A program made the position numbers and the translations under genes. This document shows positions 51,251 to 57,254 of a stretch of DNA of 59,180 nt, one piece after another. Position 1 is the first letter of the stretch, and every line of letters begins with the position of its first letter. Source of the DNA: a virus. The notes under the pieces were generated by a model. The model was not told the DNA's origin and searched no databases. It worked only from the letters and a program-made list of their open reading frames with translations. The stretch spans positions 1 to 59,180 of the IMG/VR virus record IMGVR_UViG_3300014501_000021; one strand, written 5' to 3'.

Positions 51251-51892
51251 ATGAATCAGTGGTTGGCTAAATTAAGCGCTATTGTAGAACTGCTGTTCAG
51301 TTCAAACGGGCAGAGGAATGTTGTAGCTCCTGTTGCTCCGCCAGTTGTTGCGGGGGAAGGAGTTGCTATATTCAGGCAGGATATGCAGCTATCTCCTCAC
51401 TTCTCTCTATATGAACTAACAGCAACGGCGAATGCTTCGCTGCAGGAAGAGAATAGAACTCTGACTGACGATCAGGTTGCGAAGCTAGTGCTTCTGGCAC
51501 AACAGGGAGAGAAGATTAGAGCCATCGTAAATCTTCCTGTTATCGTTCATTCGGGCTATAGATGTGACGCGCTTAACGGTGTCATTCCCGGAAGCTCATC
51601 AACATCTCAACATCCGAGATGCGAAGCGTTGGATTTAGCTATACAGGGTCAAACTATTGATGATACGTTTAACGCATTATTAACTGCTGCGAAAGCTGGC
51701 AGTTTCACATTTGGGCAGTTAATTATAGAAGAGGCTGTGAGAAGTTACGGCGTTGTAAGGTGGGTTCATTGTAGTACAATTGGTACTCTCTCAGCAGAGA
51801 AAGTGGGGCAAGTTATGCAGATGCAAGCAGGGGCAGATGGCGTGCCTCATTATGTGCTTGTTGACAAACTTGATTTCAATGGCCAAAGATAA
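51251..51892 (+). CDS. Endolysin, peptidase M15-family (D-Ala-D-Ala carboxypeptidase/L,D-endopeptidase-like)
   Basis: The start at 51251 is one base after the upstream stop; a longer in-frame start at 51212 would overlap it and is rejected. After a hydrophobic N-terminal segment (LAKLSAIVELLF) and a Pro-rich linker comes an M15_3-type catalytic domain (about residues 45-190): LSPHFSLYELTATANA, VIVHSGYRCDALNG, SQHPRCEALDLAI (zinc ligands His121 and Asp128), LIIEEAV (candidate catalytic Glu160/161) and WVHCS (zinc ligand His173). It should cut peptide crosslinks in peptidoglycan at lysis. There is no signal peptide, so it would need a holin; the N-terminal hydrophobic stretch could instead act as a signal-anchor. 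Confidence 0.85.
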   Translation: MNQWLAKLSAIVELLFSSNGQRNVVAPVAPPVVAGEGVAIFRQDMQLSPHFSLYELTATANASLQEENRTLTDDQVAKLVLLAQQGEKIRAIVNLPVIVHSGYRCDALNGVIPGSSSTSQHPRCEALDLAIQGQTIDDTFNALLTAAKAGSFTFGQLIIEEAVRSYGVVRWVHCSTIGTLSAEKVGQVMQMQAGADGVPHYVLVDKLDFNGQR

Positions 51893-52253
51893 CTATAGAC
51901 TTAGATACAGAAAAGAAGTTTTCTATCCGCGACATAAGGAAAGACTGCTGCAAGAACAGGCGGTCTATTCTAAAACATATTCGATTCTTCATAAAGAGGA
52001 CCGACTATTTTATATGAAGGACTATCAGTATGGTCTTTCAAAAGAACAGTATCAAGAGATGCTGCGACAGCAAAAGTCTTCGTGCGCTATCTGTAGTAAA
52101 GCATTTAAACAAAACCCCTGCGTTGACCATGATCATGAAACAAATAAAGTCAGAGGGCTCCTCTGTCGTAAGTGTAACTCATTACTTGGTTATGCAGGCG
52201 ACAATGTAGTCGTTCTTAAAAACGCAATTGCCTATTTAAAGAGGCAGAAATAA
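51879..52253 (+). CDS. Endonuclease VII-like/HNH nuclease, 124 aa
   Basis: ATG at 51879 lies within the last 14 bases of the endolysin gene. The C-terminal 60 residues match the recombination endonuclease VII family: zinc pairs CAIC (Cys69, Cys72) and CRKC (Cys96, Cys99), with the catalytic CVDHDHETNKVRGLLC region (Asp83, His84, Asp85, His86) between them and Asn100 after the last Cys. The N-terminal half is basic and helical (YRLRYRKEVFYPRHKERLL), suited to DNA binding. Family members resolve branched DNA before packaging, or act as homing nucleases; the fixed spot after a lysis gene favours neither strongly. Confidence 0.85.
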   Translation: MAKDNYRLRYRKEVFYPRHKERLLQEQAVYSKTYSILHKEDRLFYMKDYQYGLSKEQYQEMLRQQKSSCAICSKAFKQNPCVDHDHETNKVRGLLCRKCNSLLGYAGDNVVVLKNAIAYLKRQK

Positions 52254-52277
52254 ATGTTTAGTCTTCGGGAGGTAGTC

Positions 52278-52466
52278 ATGTTCTTTTTCGCATGCCCCGC
52301 ATGTTCTAGCCGTATTGTTATGTGTGCAGGTAAGGTTGCACCCGTTGTTACTCGATGTCCGGAATGCTCTGTGTTGTTAGCTTTTATCCATGAGCAGCGT
52401 ACGTTGTTAGATAAAATTAAAGACGCTTGGACCCCTTCAGATCTTATTAGAGCGGCCAACGATTAA
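52278..52466 (+). CDS. Small zinc-ribbon protein, 62 aa
   Basis: The start at 52278 is chosen because GGGAGG stands about 6 bases upstream; the upstream in-frame ATG at 52254 has none. Two zinc knuckles, CPAC and CPEC, are 17 residues apart (FFFACPACSSRIVMCAGKVA; VVTRCPECSVLLAFI), a classic rubredoxin-like zinc ribbon. A short acidic helix follows (IKDAWTPSDLIRAAND). Possibly a transcription or nuclease helper; function unknown. Confidence 0.65.
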   Translation: MFFFACPACSSRIVMCAGKVAPVVTRCPECSVLLAFIHEQRTLLDKIKDAWTPSDLIRAAND

Positions 52467-52477
52467 GGAGAAAAACT

Positions 52478-53131
52478 ATGGCACAGTCTTACGGAAATTA
52501 TGTCCCAACAACGTTGGCTAATCCGACAGATAGTATTACGGGCGTGTACAGCGTTGAACAACTATTAGGTACTTCTATATCAGGAGCAGGCCCTGTAGGT
52601 TTTGCAGCACCATCTACATTAACTGTAACTGATAATAGCGTGCCTTATGCGATAACAATACCTGCGTTAACGAATCTATATGATATCGCGGCTTCTATTC
52701 AGTCACAGATAGTAACTGCCGGCGATGCTGGTTTCACTGCTAGATATGATTCAGGGCTAGACCAACTTGTCTTATCTTCAGCAACTGCGGGACAAGCGGC
52801 GAGTAAGTGTACGGTTACTGCGGGAACGGCGCAACCGTTTCTTAAGTTAGGAGTTGCGTATGGTGGTACAGAATCATATGCAACAGCGGAGGTTATTACT
52901 TACTATGTTACCTATTTGTTTGTATATACCGGAAGCTCTTTCGGGGTAGGATCTGTTGTAGTAAATAGTTCTGATATGGTAACTCCTACTAACTTATCAC
53001 AGATGGAAGCTATCGCAAACAAGAGAGCGGCGCAGCTTAAGATAGAGCTGCAGCCTGGATTCCACGTCAATCCTCCTACAGTGGGAACAGCTATTACGTC
53101 ACTGAATGGAGCAGTTGTTCTTAACGCTTAA
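52478..53131 (+). CDS. Hook-IN-like virion protein, 217 aa
   Basis: AAGGAG lies 8 bases upstream. Residues about 40-135 are a free-standing hook-IN-like module (STLTVTDNSVPYAITIPALT; YDIAASIQSQIVTAGDAGFT; DQLVLSSATAGQAASKCTVT; FLKLGVAYGGTESY), close to the modules inserted in sheath, baseplate and fibre. The C-terminal 80 residues include SQMEAIANKRAAQLKIELQP. Its stop overlaps the stop of the minus-strand gene by three bases in a TTAA palindrome, so the two genes converge with no terminator between. Likely a fibre or baseplate accessory. Confidence 0.65.
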   Translation: MAQSYGNYVPTTLANPTDSITGVYSVEQLLGTSISGAGPVGFAAPSTLTVTDNSVPYAITIPALTNLYDIAASIQSQIVTAGDAGFTARYDSGLDQLVLSSATAGQAASKCTVTAGTAQPFLKLGVAYGGTESYATAEVITYYVTYLFVYTGSSFGVGSVVVNSSDMVTPTNLSQMEAIANKRAAQLKIELQPGFHVNPPTVGTAITSLNGAVVLNA

Positions 53132-53562
53132 GGACTGACTGTTAGTTGTCCGGCTACTGTTGGTGAGACCCACTGCGCGTTAGAAGCAGAGGAGGTGGCG
53201 GTAAGTATTGATCCAGTAGTAATATTTGTCGTAGTATATCCACCGGCGAATTGGCCACCTAATGAGATCGTTCCGACGTCATATTGCGGAGATGTATTGA
53301 TAGAAGGGATTTCTTTGGTATTTAATACTAGAGAGATCCCTTTTATATTTTCCGTTAAGCATTCGACGGAACAAATATCGAGACCACGAGAGTAACCATG
53401 TTGGGTTAAATATGGCCCATGCGAGGGATCGCGGGGCTCTTCACGGCGGGCTTGAACGCGGATGACTGCGGCTCCGTCCTTTGCTGTGTTACCGCAGATG
53501 TCACAAACGGTACGGCTTACATTAACATCTATCTCGCGCTTCTCTTTAAATTCTTTCTGCAT
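53128..53562 (-). CDS. Zinc-finger protein with fibre-like C-terminal extension, 144 aa
   Basis: Minus strand, starting immediately after the stop of the paralogue at 53563-53895, with AGGA 7 bases before its ATG. Residues 1-80: EKREIDVNVSRTVCDICG, with Cys20, Cys23, then a DICSVECL pair (Cys64, Cys68), a four-Cys zinc site. Residues about 94-144 are different: GTISLGGQFAGGYTTT, then SGSILTATSSASNAQWVSP-like text (actual TTGSILTATSSASNAQW) and a SPTVAGQ end. This matches the GQVLTATSxTxAxW linker of the tail fibres at 6720-6780 and 18325-18370. It looks like a fusion of a regulatory zinc protein with a fibre fragment. Function unknown. Confidence 0.65.
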   Translation of the reverse strand: MQKEFKEKREIDVNVSRTVCDICGNTAKDGAAVIRVQARREEPRDPSHGPYLTQHGYSRGLDICSVECLTENIKGISLVLNTKEIPSINTSPQYDVGTISLGGQFAGGYTTTNITTGSILTATSSASNAQWVSPTVAGQLTVSP

Positions 53563-53895
53563 TTATTTTCCTATAGAAATTGGTATGTATATTTTCGGCG
53601 ATTTTTTATATTCAACGTCTTCGCACTTCTCTGTAGCATAATTCTTTTCGCGGATACCTGTATCAGCACCTGGTATCATCTTGCCGTCAAGAACACATCT
53701 AATACCTTTAATATTCTTTTCTAAGCAGGCGGGAGTACATACTTCTAATGAATCATCTCGACTTGACGGTCGGCTATCATCCGTTGCATAAAGCCGAATG
53801 AATGGCTTGTCCATTACTATATCACCACAGATGTCACATATCGTCCTACTGATTGATTCTGTGATTTCTCTCTTCTCTTCAAACTTTCTCTGCAT
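53563..53895 (-). CDS. Zinc-finger protein, 110 aa (paralogue of 53128)
   Basis: Minus strand. N-terminus EKREITESISRTICDICG is nearly that of the 53128 gene: both begin MQ(K/R)xFxEKRE. Zinc ligands Cys20, Cys23, Cys53, Cys57 (CTPACLEKNIKGI, compare CSVECLTENIKGI). The C-terminal 40 residues are charged (REKNYATEKCEDVEYKKSP). It carries no fibre-like tail, so it shows the ancestral form. A TGTATAAT promoter candidate stands 18 bases before its ATG on the minus strand. As the first of a leftward operon facing the structural genes, a regulatory role is possible, but this is inference. Confidence 0.65.
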   Translation of the reverse strand: MQRKFEEKREITESISRTICDICGDIVMDKPFIRLYATDDSRPSSRDDSLEVCTPACLEKNIKGIRCVLDGKMIPGADTGIREKNYATEKCEDVEYKKSPKIYIPISIGK

Positions 53896-53913
53896 AATTT
53901 ACGCTCACGACAT

Positions 53914-53921
53914 ATTATACA
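53914..53921 (-). promoter_or_regulatory. TGTATAAT promoter candidate for the leftward zinc-finger operon
   Basis: Reads TGTATAAT on the minus strand, ending 18 bases before the ATG at 53895. No matching -35 box is visible. The same eight-base element occurs at 54215 and 54293. Confidence 0.45.
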
Positions 53922-53941
53922 TATTCTCTGTTCTATTATCG

Positions 53942-53961
53942 CGCACATGGTCACATGTGCG
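53942..53961. repeat. Palindrome, 8-bp arms
   Basis: CGCACATG, loop GTCA, CATGTGCG. No T-run on either side, so it is more likely an operator or protein site than a terminator. Confidence 0.6.
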
Positions 53962-53968
53962 ATTATGA

Positions 53969-53990
53969 AGTAGTTACTTTAGTAACTACT
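53969..53990. repeat. Palindrome, 9-bp arms
   Basis: AGTAGTTAC, loop TTTA, GTAACTACT, placed 7 bases after the first palindrome. No T-run follows. Together the two palindromes lie upstream of the leftward promoter. Confidence 0.6.
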
Positions 53991-54014
53991 GAAGAATCGG
54001 AATCTAAGATTGAA

Positions 54015-54206
54015 TTAAGATTTTATTTGAATTAGAATTAGATTTAGAAGCTGTGGCAATGTGACAATGTGCACTTTAATCATACAGATAGTCGCCTCTT
54101 TAAATAACCCCGCCAATTTCTCCTCATATTCTTGCGCTAATCGCAGTAGCCAACCTACTAGTAACATACCGCTAATTCCTTCATAACTGCGAATTCCTAG
54201 GCTCAT
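54015..54206 (-). CDS. Doubtful small membrane-like ORF, 63 aa
   Basis: Reads MSLGIRSYEGISGMLLVGWL and then RLAQEYEEKLAGLFKEATIC, ending in a hydrophobic Leu/Ile-rich segment. It is supported by a TGTATAAT element 8 bases before its ATG and an AAAGGA next to it (spacing of one base). Against it: low-complexity AT-rich DNA at its 3' end and no recognisable domain. If real it would be a small membrane peptide made early. Confidence 0.3.
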   Translation of the reverse strand: MSLGIRSYEGISGMLLVGWLLRLAQEYEEKLAGLFKEATICMIKVHIVTLPQLLNLILIQIKS

Positions 54207-54214
54207 ATCCTTTA

Positions 54215-54222
54215 ATTATACA
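54215..54222 (-). promoter_or_regulatory. TGTATAAT promoter candidate, leftward
   Basis: TGTATAAT on the minus strand, 8 bases before the ATG of the small ORF ending at 54206, giving a leaderless or nearly leaderless transcript. No -35 box is visible. Confidence 0.45.
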
Positions 54223-54292
54223 GGAAGGCTTATAGGCGTCTTCTGGAGCTTGTCCCGCGACCTTTAGAAAAGGCATCATAGCTCCCAGTTTT

Positions 54293-54300
54293 TGTATAAT
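54293..54300 (+). promoter_or_regulatory. TGTATAAT promoter candidate for the helicase gene, leaderless
   Basis: TGTATAAT ends 5 bases before the ATG at 54306. With usual -10 to start spacing (about 7 bases), transcription would start within the ATG itself. The helicase gene has no Shine-Dalgarno, which agrees with leaderless translation. Confidence 0.5.
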
Positions 54301-54305
54301 TATTA

Positions 54306-55805
54306 ATGGCGATCCTCCCGGAGTCTGCAAAAATAATACAGTGTACGGCCCATATCGGTAATGTTACGACGATGATTACCGGGGAAGTACCTCTCGACTT
54401 CTGGGAAGACTTATCTTTACGAATGTCGTACGAAGTACCCGGCGCTCTGTTTTCTCAAGCGGCTCAGAGTGGTCATTGGGATGGTCGTAAGAAACTCTTT
54501 AACAAACGGGGGTTATCATTCCCCACAGGATTGTTTTCCCACTTCAGGGATGCTTGTTATGATCACGGCATCGCGTATGACATCAATGACACGCGTAGGG
54601 TACCGACGCTTGGTACTCCTCTTCCCATAGTAGGTTTGACATTAAGAGACTACCAGATAGAGTCTGCTGACAAAGCCTTTGCGAAGCAGCGGGGTATGGT
54701 TAGAGTTGCTACCGGTGGTGGCAAATCTCTAATTATTGCATCGTTAATTGGTAAGCTTAATGTACCAACGCTGCTTCTAATTCACAAACAAGACATCTTT
54801 CACCAGTTGGTTAAAGGCCTTAACAGAGATCTAGGTATTAACGTGGGTGAGATCGGTTGCGGAAAAGTTATTCCCCGCGACATCACTGTTGCGATGATTC
54901 AAACGATACACCGCGCCTACGGTGGTACTTACCAAGGGTTGAAAGACGTTGAAAAAGATGCTACGGTCATTTCCAAGCCTGAGCTTATACAGCAGGTAGT
55001 AGAGCGGGCGGAGTGCGTTATCATCGACGAGGCCCACCATGTTTCCTCCACTATTTATACGAAAGTTATGTCTGAATGTCAGAAAGCGTATTACAGATGG
55101 GGCTTCAGCGCTTCTCCGTGGCGTGAAGACAACTCTGACCTACTTCTGGACGCGCACACCGGGGCACGTTGCGTTGACATCTCTGCTTCTGAACTTATAC
55201 GACGCGGCTATCTTAGCAGGCCTACTATTTATCTACATGAGTTTGATCACGGCCGCCCTAATGCTTTTGGTTATCCACACATGTACGAGCAACAGGTGGT
55301 TAATAATACCTTCAGAAATAAAGCAGTGGTTAGAGTAGCTCTGAAGGCCGTAGCCGCGGGTAAGTCCTGCCTGATCGCTGTTACCCGCATCGAACATGGT
55401 AAGATGTTAGAAGCTATGCTCAAGACCGTCGTCCCCGGTAAGGTTAGATTCGCTAGTGGCCAGATAGACTCCATCGAGCGAAGAAACATTTTAGAGGACC
55501 TTAACAACAAGAAGGTTAGTGTTGTTATAGCTACCACTGTATTCGGAGAGGGCATCGACTGTCCATCTCTTGACGTCCTCATCAATGCGAAAGCTAACAA
55601 GTCTTCGATCGATTCCCTCCAGCTAGTCGGCCGGGCATTACGCAAGACTGCTAAGAAAGATAAGGTTACTATCATAGATATGTACGACGACCATTGCAAA
55701 TATTTAGGTACGCACGCAAAAGATCGTTTAAAAATATATAAGACGGAACCGGAATTCATTCTTAAGAAAGTAAAAGGGCCAGAAGAAATAATATTTTCAG
55801 CGTAA
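54306..55805 (+). CDS. uvsW: SF2 DNA/RNA helicase, UvsW-like, 499 aa
   Basis: Motifs in order: Q-like TLRDYQIESADKAF (about residue 112), Walker A VATGGGKS (residues 134-141), motif Ia LLLIHKQDI, Walker B/DEAH IIDEAHH (Asp241-His244), motif III GFSASPWRED, motif IV ILIAVTRIEHGK-type segment, motif V VVIATTVFGEGIDCPSLDVL and motif VI QLVGRALRKT. The N-terminal 100 residues (VPLDFWEDLSLRMSYEVPGA; GHWDGRKKLF) resemble the UvsW N-terminal domain. UvsW remodels D-loops, R-loops and stalled forks in late replication and recombination. The gene has no Shine-Dalgarno and is preceded by TGTATAAT 5 bases away. It heads the rightward replication block. Confidence 0.85.
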   Translation: MAILPESAKIIQCTAHIGNVTTMITGEVPLDFWEDLSLRMSYEVPGALFSQAAQSGHWDGRKKLFNKRGLSFPTGLFSHFRDACYDHGIAYDINDTRRVPTLGTPLPIVGLTLRDYQIESADKAFAKQRGMVRVATGGGKSLIIASLIGKLNVPTLLLIHKQDIFHQLVKGLNRDLGINVGEIGCGKVIPRDITVAMIQTIHRAYGGTYQGLKDVEKDATVISKPELIQQVVERAECVIIDEAHHVSSTIYTKVMSECQKAYYRWGFSASPWREDNSDLLLDAHTGARCVDISASELIRRGYLSRPTIYLHEFDHGRPNAFGYPHMYEQQVVNNTFRNKAVVRVALKAVAAGKSCLIAVTRIEHGKMLEAMLKTVVPGKVRFASGQIDSIERRNILEDLNNKKVSVVIATTVFGEGIDCPSLDVLINAKANKSSIDSLQLVGRALRKTAKKDKVTIIDMYDDHCKYLGTHAKDRLKIYKTEPEFILKKVKGPEEIIFSA

Positions 55806-55822
55806 GATTTTGTCGCAGATGC

Positions 55823-55830
55823 TGTAATAT
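55823..55830 (+). promoter_or_regulatory. TGTAATAT promoter candidate, leaderless
   Basis: TGTAATAT ends 5 bases before the ATG at 55836, the same geometry as at 54293. The gene behind it also lacks a Shine-Dalgarno. The element is a two-base variant of TGTATAAT, so support is weaker. Confidence 0.35.
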
Positions 55831-55835
55831 TTGTC

Positions 55836-55982
55836 ATGACTCTTCAACAAGCTCTAGATCACGCAGCAAAAGCAACCGCGTGGGGTTTAGATATGTCCTA
55901 CGAAGTAGACCAGGATGCTCTGCAGTCTATCTATCGAGCTTATATCAAGGGCGAACTTATTATCAACGCGGAGAAGAAATGA
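55836..55982 (+). CDS. Small helical protein, 48 aa
   Basis: Reads MTLQQALDHAAKATAWGLDM, then SYEVDQDALQSIYRAYIKGE, ending TGA at 55980-55982, overlapping the next gene's ATG. Small, soluble, helical, similar in size to many early phage proteins. No Shine-Dalgarno is present; a -10-like element stands 5 bases upstream. Function unknown; the coding call rests on overlap with the next gene and compact fit between helicase and 55979 gene. Confidence 0.5.
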   Translation: MTLQQALDHAAKATAWGLDMSYEVDQDALQSIYRAYIKGELIINAEKK

Positions 55983-56389
55983 ACGTTTCAGAAGCAGTAA
56001 TTGGGGAAGTATACTCTACTCGATCCGGACTTAGTGTCGAGATCGTAGAGAAGCAGGTAGATAAGGTCATAGTGAAGTCATTAGCTACAGGAAACAATGT
56101 AACAGTACTTCCAACTTATCAGATTACCCCAATTGAGAAAGCTATAGTCGTAAAGGAGGAAACCATGTCAGAAACTAATCAGCCCACGGGTTTGGCAACA
56201 GCTGTTGCCGAGGCGAAGCCGAAGGCGGGGAAGCTAAAGAAGTCTAACGTTGTCGATGACGGTCTTCGTGCAGGGCTGTCTGTAGATGATATCGTTAAGA
56301 ACGTTTTGGCTGCCTTTCCAGAGACGCCCGAAAAGGCCGTACGTAATCTTGTGAGCGTTCGCCGCTCCAAGCTTAAGAAGACTGCTTAA
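55979..56389 (+). CDS. Hypothetical replication-region protein, 136 aa
   Basis: GGAG stands 5 bases before the ATG at 55979; a longer in-frame start at 55880 lies inside the preceding small gene and has no site. Residues 1-62 form a beta-rich domain (VYSTRSGLSVEIVEKQVDKV; LATGNNVTVLPTYQITPI), like an SH3/KOW-type barrel. Residues 63-95 are a Lys/Ala linker (ETNQPTGLATAVAEAKPKAG). Residues 95-136 form a helical domain (GLRAGLSVDDIVKNVLAAFP; AVRNLVSVRRSKLKK) suited to DNA binding. A perfect internal ribosome site at 56153 precedes Met63, so a 74-residue form may also be made. A terminator follows. Confidence 0.65.
   Translation: MNVSEAVIGEVYSTRSGLSVEIVEKQVDKVIVKSLATGNNVTVLPTYQITPIEKAIVVKEETMSETNQPTGLATAVAEAKPKAGKLKKSNVVDDGLRAGLSVDDIVKNVLAAFPETPEKAVRNLVSVRRSKLKKTA
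56153..56167 (+). promoter_or_regulatory. Internal ribosome binding site and ATG
   Basis: AAGGAGG at 56153-56159 lies 5 bases before an in-frame ATG at 56165 (Met63 of the 55979 gene), the best Shine-Dalgarno in the region. It may yield a C-terminal 74-residue product. The same bases also encode VKEE, so coincidence is possible. Confidence 0.5.
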
Positions 56390-56429
56390 TTTTTGAGAGC
56401 ATCGGGCTGCTCACTCAAAGAAGCAACTT

Positions 56430-56463
56430 GGGCGCCTCTGTAAAAGGAGGCGCCCATTTTATT
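56430..56463 (+). terminator. Rho-independent terminator
   Basis: Arms GGGCGCCTC (56430-56438) and GAGGCGCCC (56447-56455), an uninterrupted 9-bp GC-rich stem with an 8-base loop, followed by ATTTTATT. It ends the transcript of the helicase and 55979 genes. Confidence 0.85.
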
Positions 56464-56465
56464 CT

Positions 56466-56639
56466 ATGATAGATCCAAAATGGTTCATCTTACCCCATAG
56501 AAGATGTTGGAGATGTTCACTTAAGAATATTAAGTGGATCAACTGGGAACCCATACTCAGTCAAGAATGTATGTATTGGTATTTACCTCCCTACGGCCCC
56601 ATTTTTACAACAGTCACAGTCACATTCGATATTAAATAA
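56466..56639 (+). CDS. Small Cys/aromatic protein, 57 aa
   Basis: Reads MIDPKWFILPHRRCWRCSLK, then a Trp/Tyr-rich part (INWEPILSQECMYWYLPPYG), ending TAA at 56637-56639. CWRC is a possible half of a zinc site, with Cys35 later. It begins just after the terminator T-run and ends one base before the next start. No Shine-Dalgarno is visible. Its high Trp/Tyr content is unlike the neighbours. Function unknown; coding support is moderate. Confidence 0.45.
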   Translation: MIDPKWFILPHRRCWRCSLKNIKWINWEPILSQECMYWYLPPYGPIFTTVTVTFDIK

Positions 56640-56640
56640 A

Positions 56641-57045
56641 ATGCTAATGGTACAACGAGAAAAGAGTATTCGAGACTACAACTCGAATGACTTCGTAAAA
56701 TATTTCGCAAAGAAATACCTTGTAGCGTACGATAAGGCATACCCCGTTATCTTCGCCAGAGACAGTTCTATAATGTTAAAGGTGATGAGAGCCTTCTTCG
56801 AGGAGAACCGTCCTCTTAAAGACATATTCAAATTTATCGATGATATGTTCGAGGAGTATCCGAAACGTAGAAGATTGACCTCGATAGATTTAAACTGGGT
56901 ATTCAATATGACAAAAATTTATTTACGGCCAGGTGCAGTAGAAAAGAAAGGTAACAAAGCTAAAGCTCCAGAAATGGAACTTGACGACGAGATGAAAGCA
57001 TGGCTAGAATCCGAAAAAGAAAAGCTTCAGAAGCCGAAGGATTAA
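56641..57045 (+). CDS. Hypothetical replication-region protein, 134 aa
   Basis: Starts one base after the previous stop without a Shine-Dalgarno (AT-rich lead AAATAAA). Residues 1-100 are helical and basic (REKSIRDYNSNDFVKYFAKK; FFEENRPLKDIFKFIDDMFE; YPKRRRLTSIDLNWVFNMTK). Residues 105-134 are charged and Lys/Glu-rich. Its place immediately before a DnaC-like loader and DnaB-like helicase suggests a helicase-loading, primosome or DNA-binding helper, but no family is recognised. It overlaps the next gene by 46 bases. Confidence 0.6.
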   Translation: MLMVQREKSIRDYNSNDFVKYFAKKYLVAYDKAYPVIFARDSSIMLKVMRAFFEENRPLKDIFKFIDDMFEEYPKRRRLTSIDLNWVFNMTKIYLRPGAVEKKGNKAKAPEMELDDEMKAWLESEKEKLQKPKD

Positions 57046-57254
57046 AGGCTTTAAAAGAAGAAGAGCCCAATAAGTCGCTGTGTTGTAATGTCAACCCCGC
57101 CAGATCCTGCTCCAGATGTCCCACCCGTTATTGTGAAGATCATCTTAAGAAAGTATATGAAGGCGAAGGAATGATTTATTACATCCGCGGCAGATTTGTT
57201 TGTCATCGATGTTTAAGTATAGAGATACTGTTTGGAGAAGGCAATGCTAAGTGA
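57000..57254 (+). CDS. Zinc-binding protein of the replication operon, 84 aa
   Basis: Overlaps the preceding gene by 46 bases in another frame and overlaps the loader's start by 11 bases. The basic start (MARIRKRKASEAEGLKALKE) is followed by CCNVNPARSCSRCPTRYC, then EDHLKKVYEGEGMIYYIRGR and a final FVCHRCLSI: several CxxC pairs that could bind two zinc ions, as in RING/zinc-ribbon folds. Coupling with the helicase loader suggests a partner in replication. Function unknown. Confidence 0.6.
   Translation: MARIRKRKASEAEGLKALKEEEPNKSLCCNVNPARSCSRCPTRYCEDHLKKVYEGEGMIYYIRGRFVCHRCLSIEILFGEGNAK

Larger units (their letters stand above)
53896..54305. other. Divergent regulatory region
   Basis: About 410 bases between the leftward zinc-finger operon and the rightward replication operon. 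It holds three TGTATAAT elements (two leftward, one rightward), two tandem palindromes (53942-53961 and 53969-53990), AT-rich near-repeats of GAATTAGA (54012-54050), the doubled CAATGTG at about 54055-54075, an inverted repeat GGAGCT / AGCTCC at 54245-54284 enclosing CCTTT-AGA-AAAGG, and one doubtful leftward ORF (54015-54206). Candidate site of control between the two operons, or of a replication origin. Confidence 0.5.

Noticed and set aside
51780-51878. Upstream extension of the endonuclease VII-like protein (start at 51780).
   Set aside because: The extension lies inside the endolysin coding region and reads as out-of-frame sequence; ATG at 51879 gives the expected domain length.
53195-53724. 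Rightward frames opposite the minus-strand zinc-finger genes.
   Set aside because: They have no ribosome sites or motifs, while the minus-strand frames are paralogous to each other with conserved Cys pairs.
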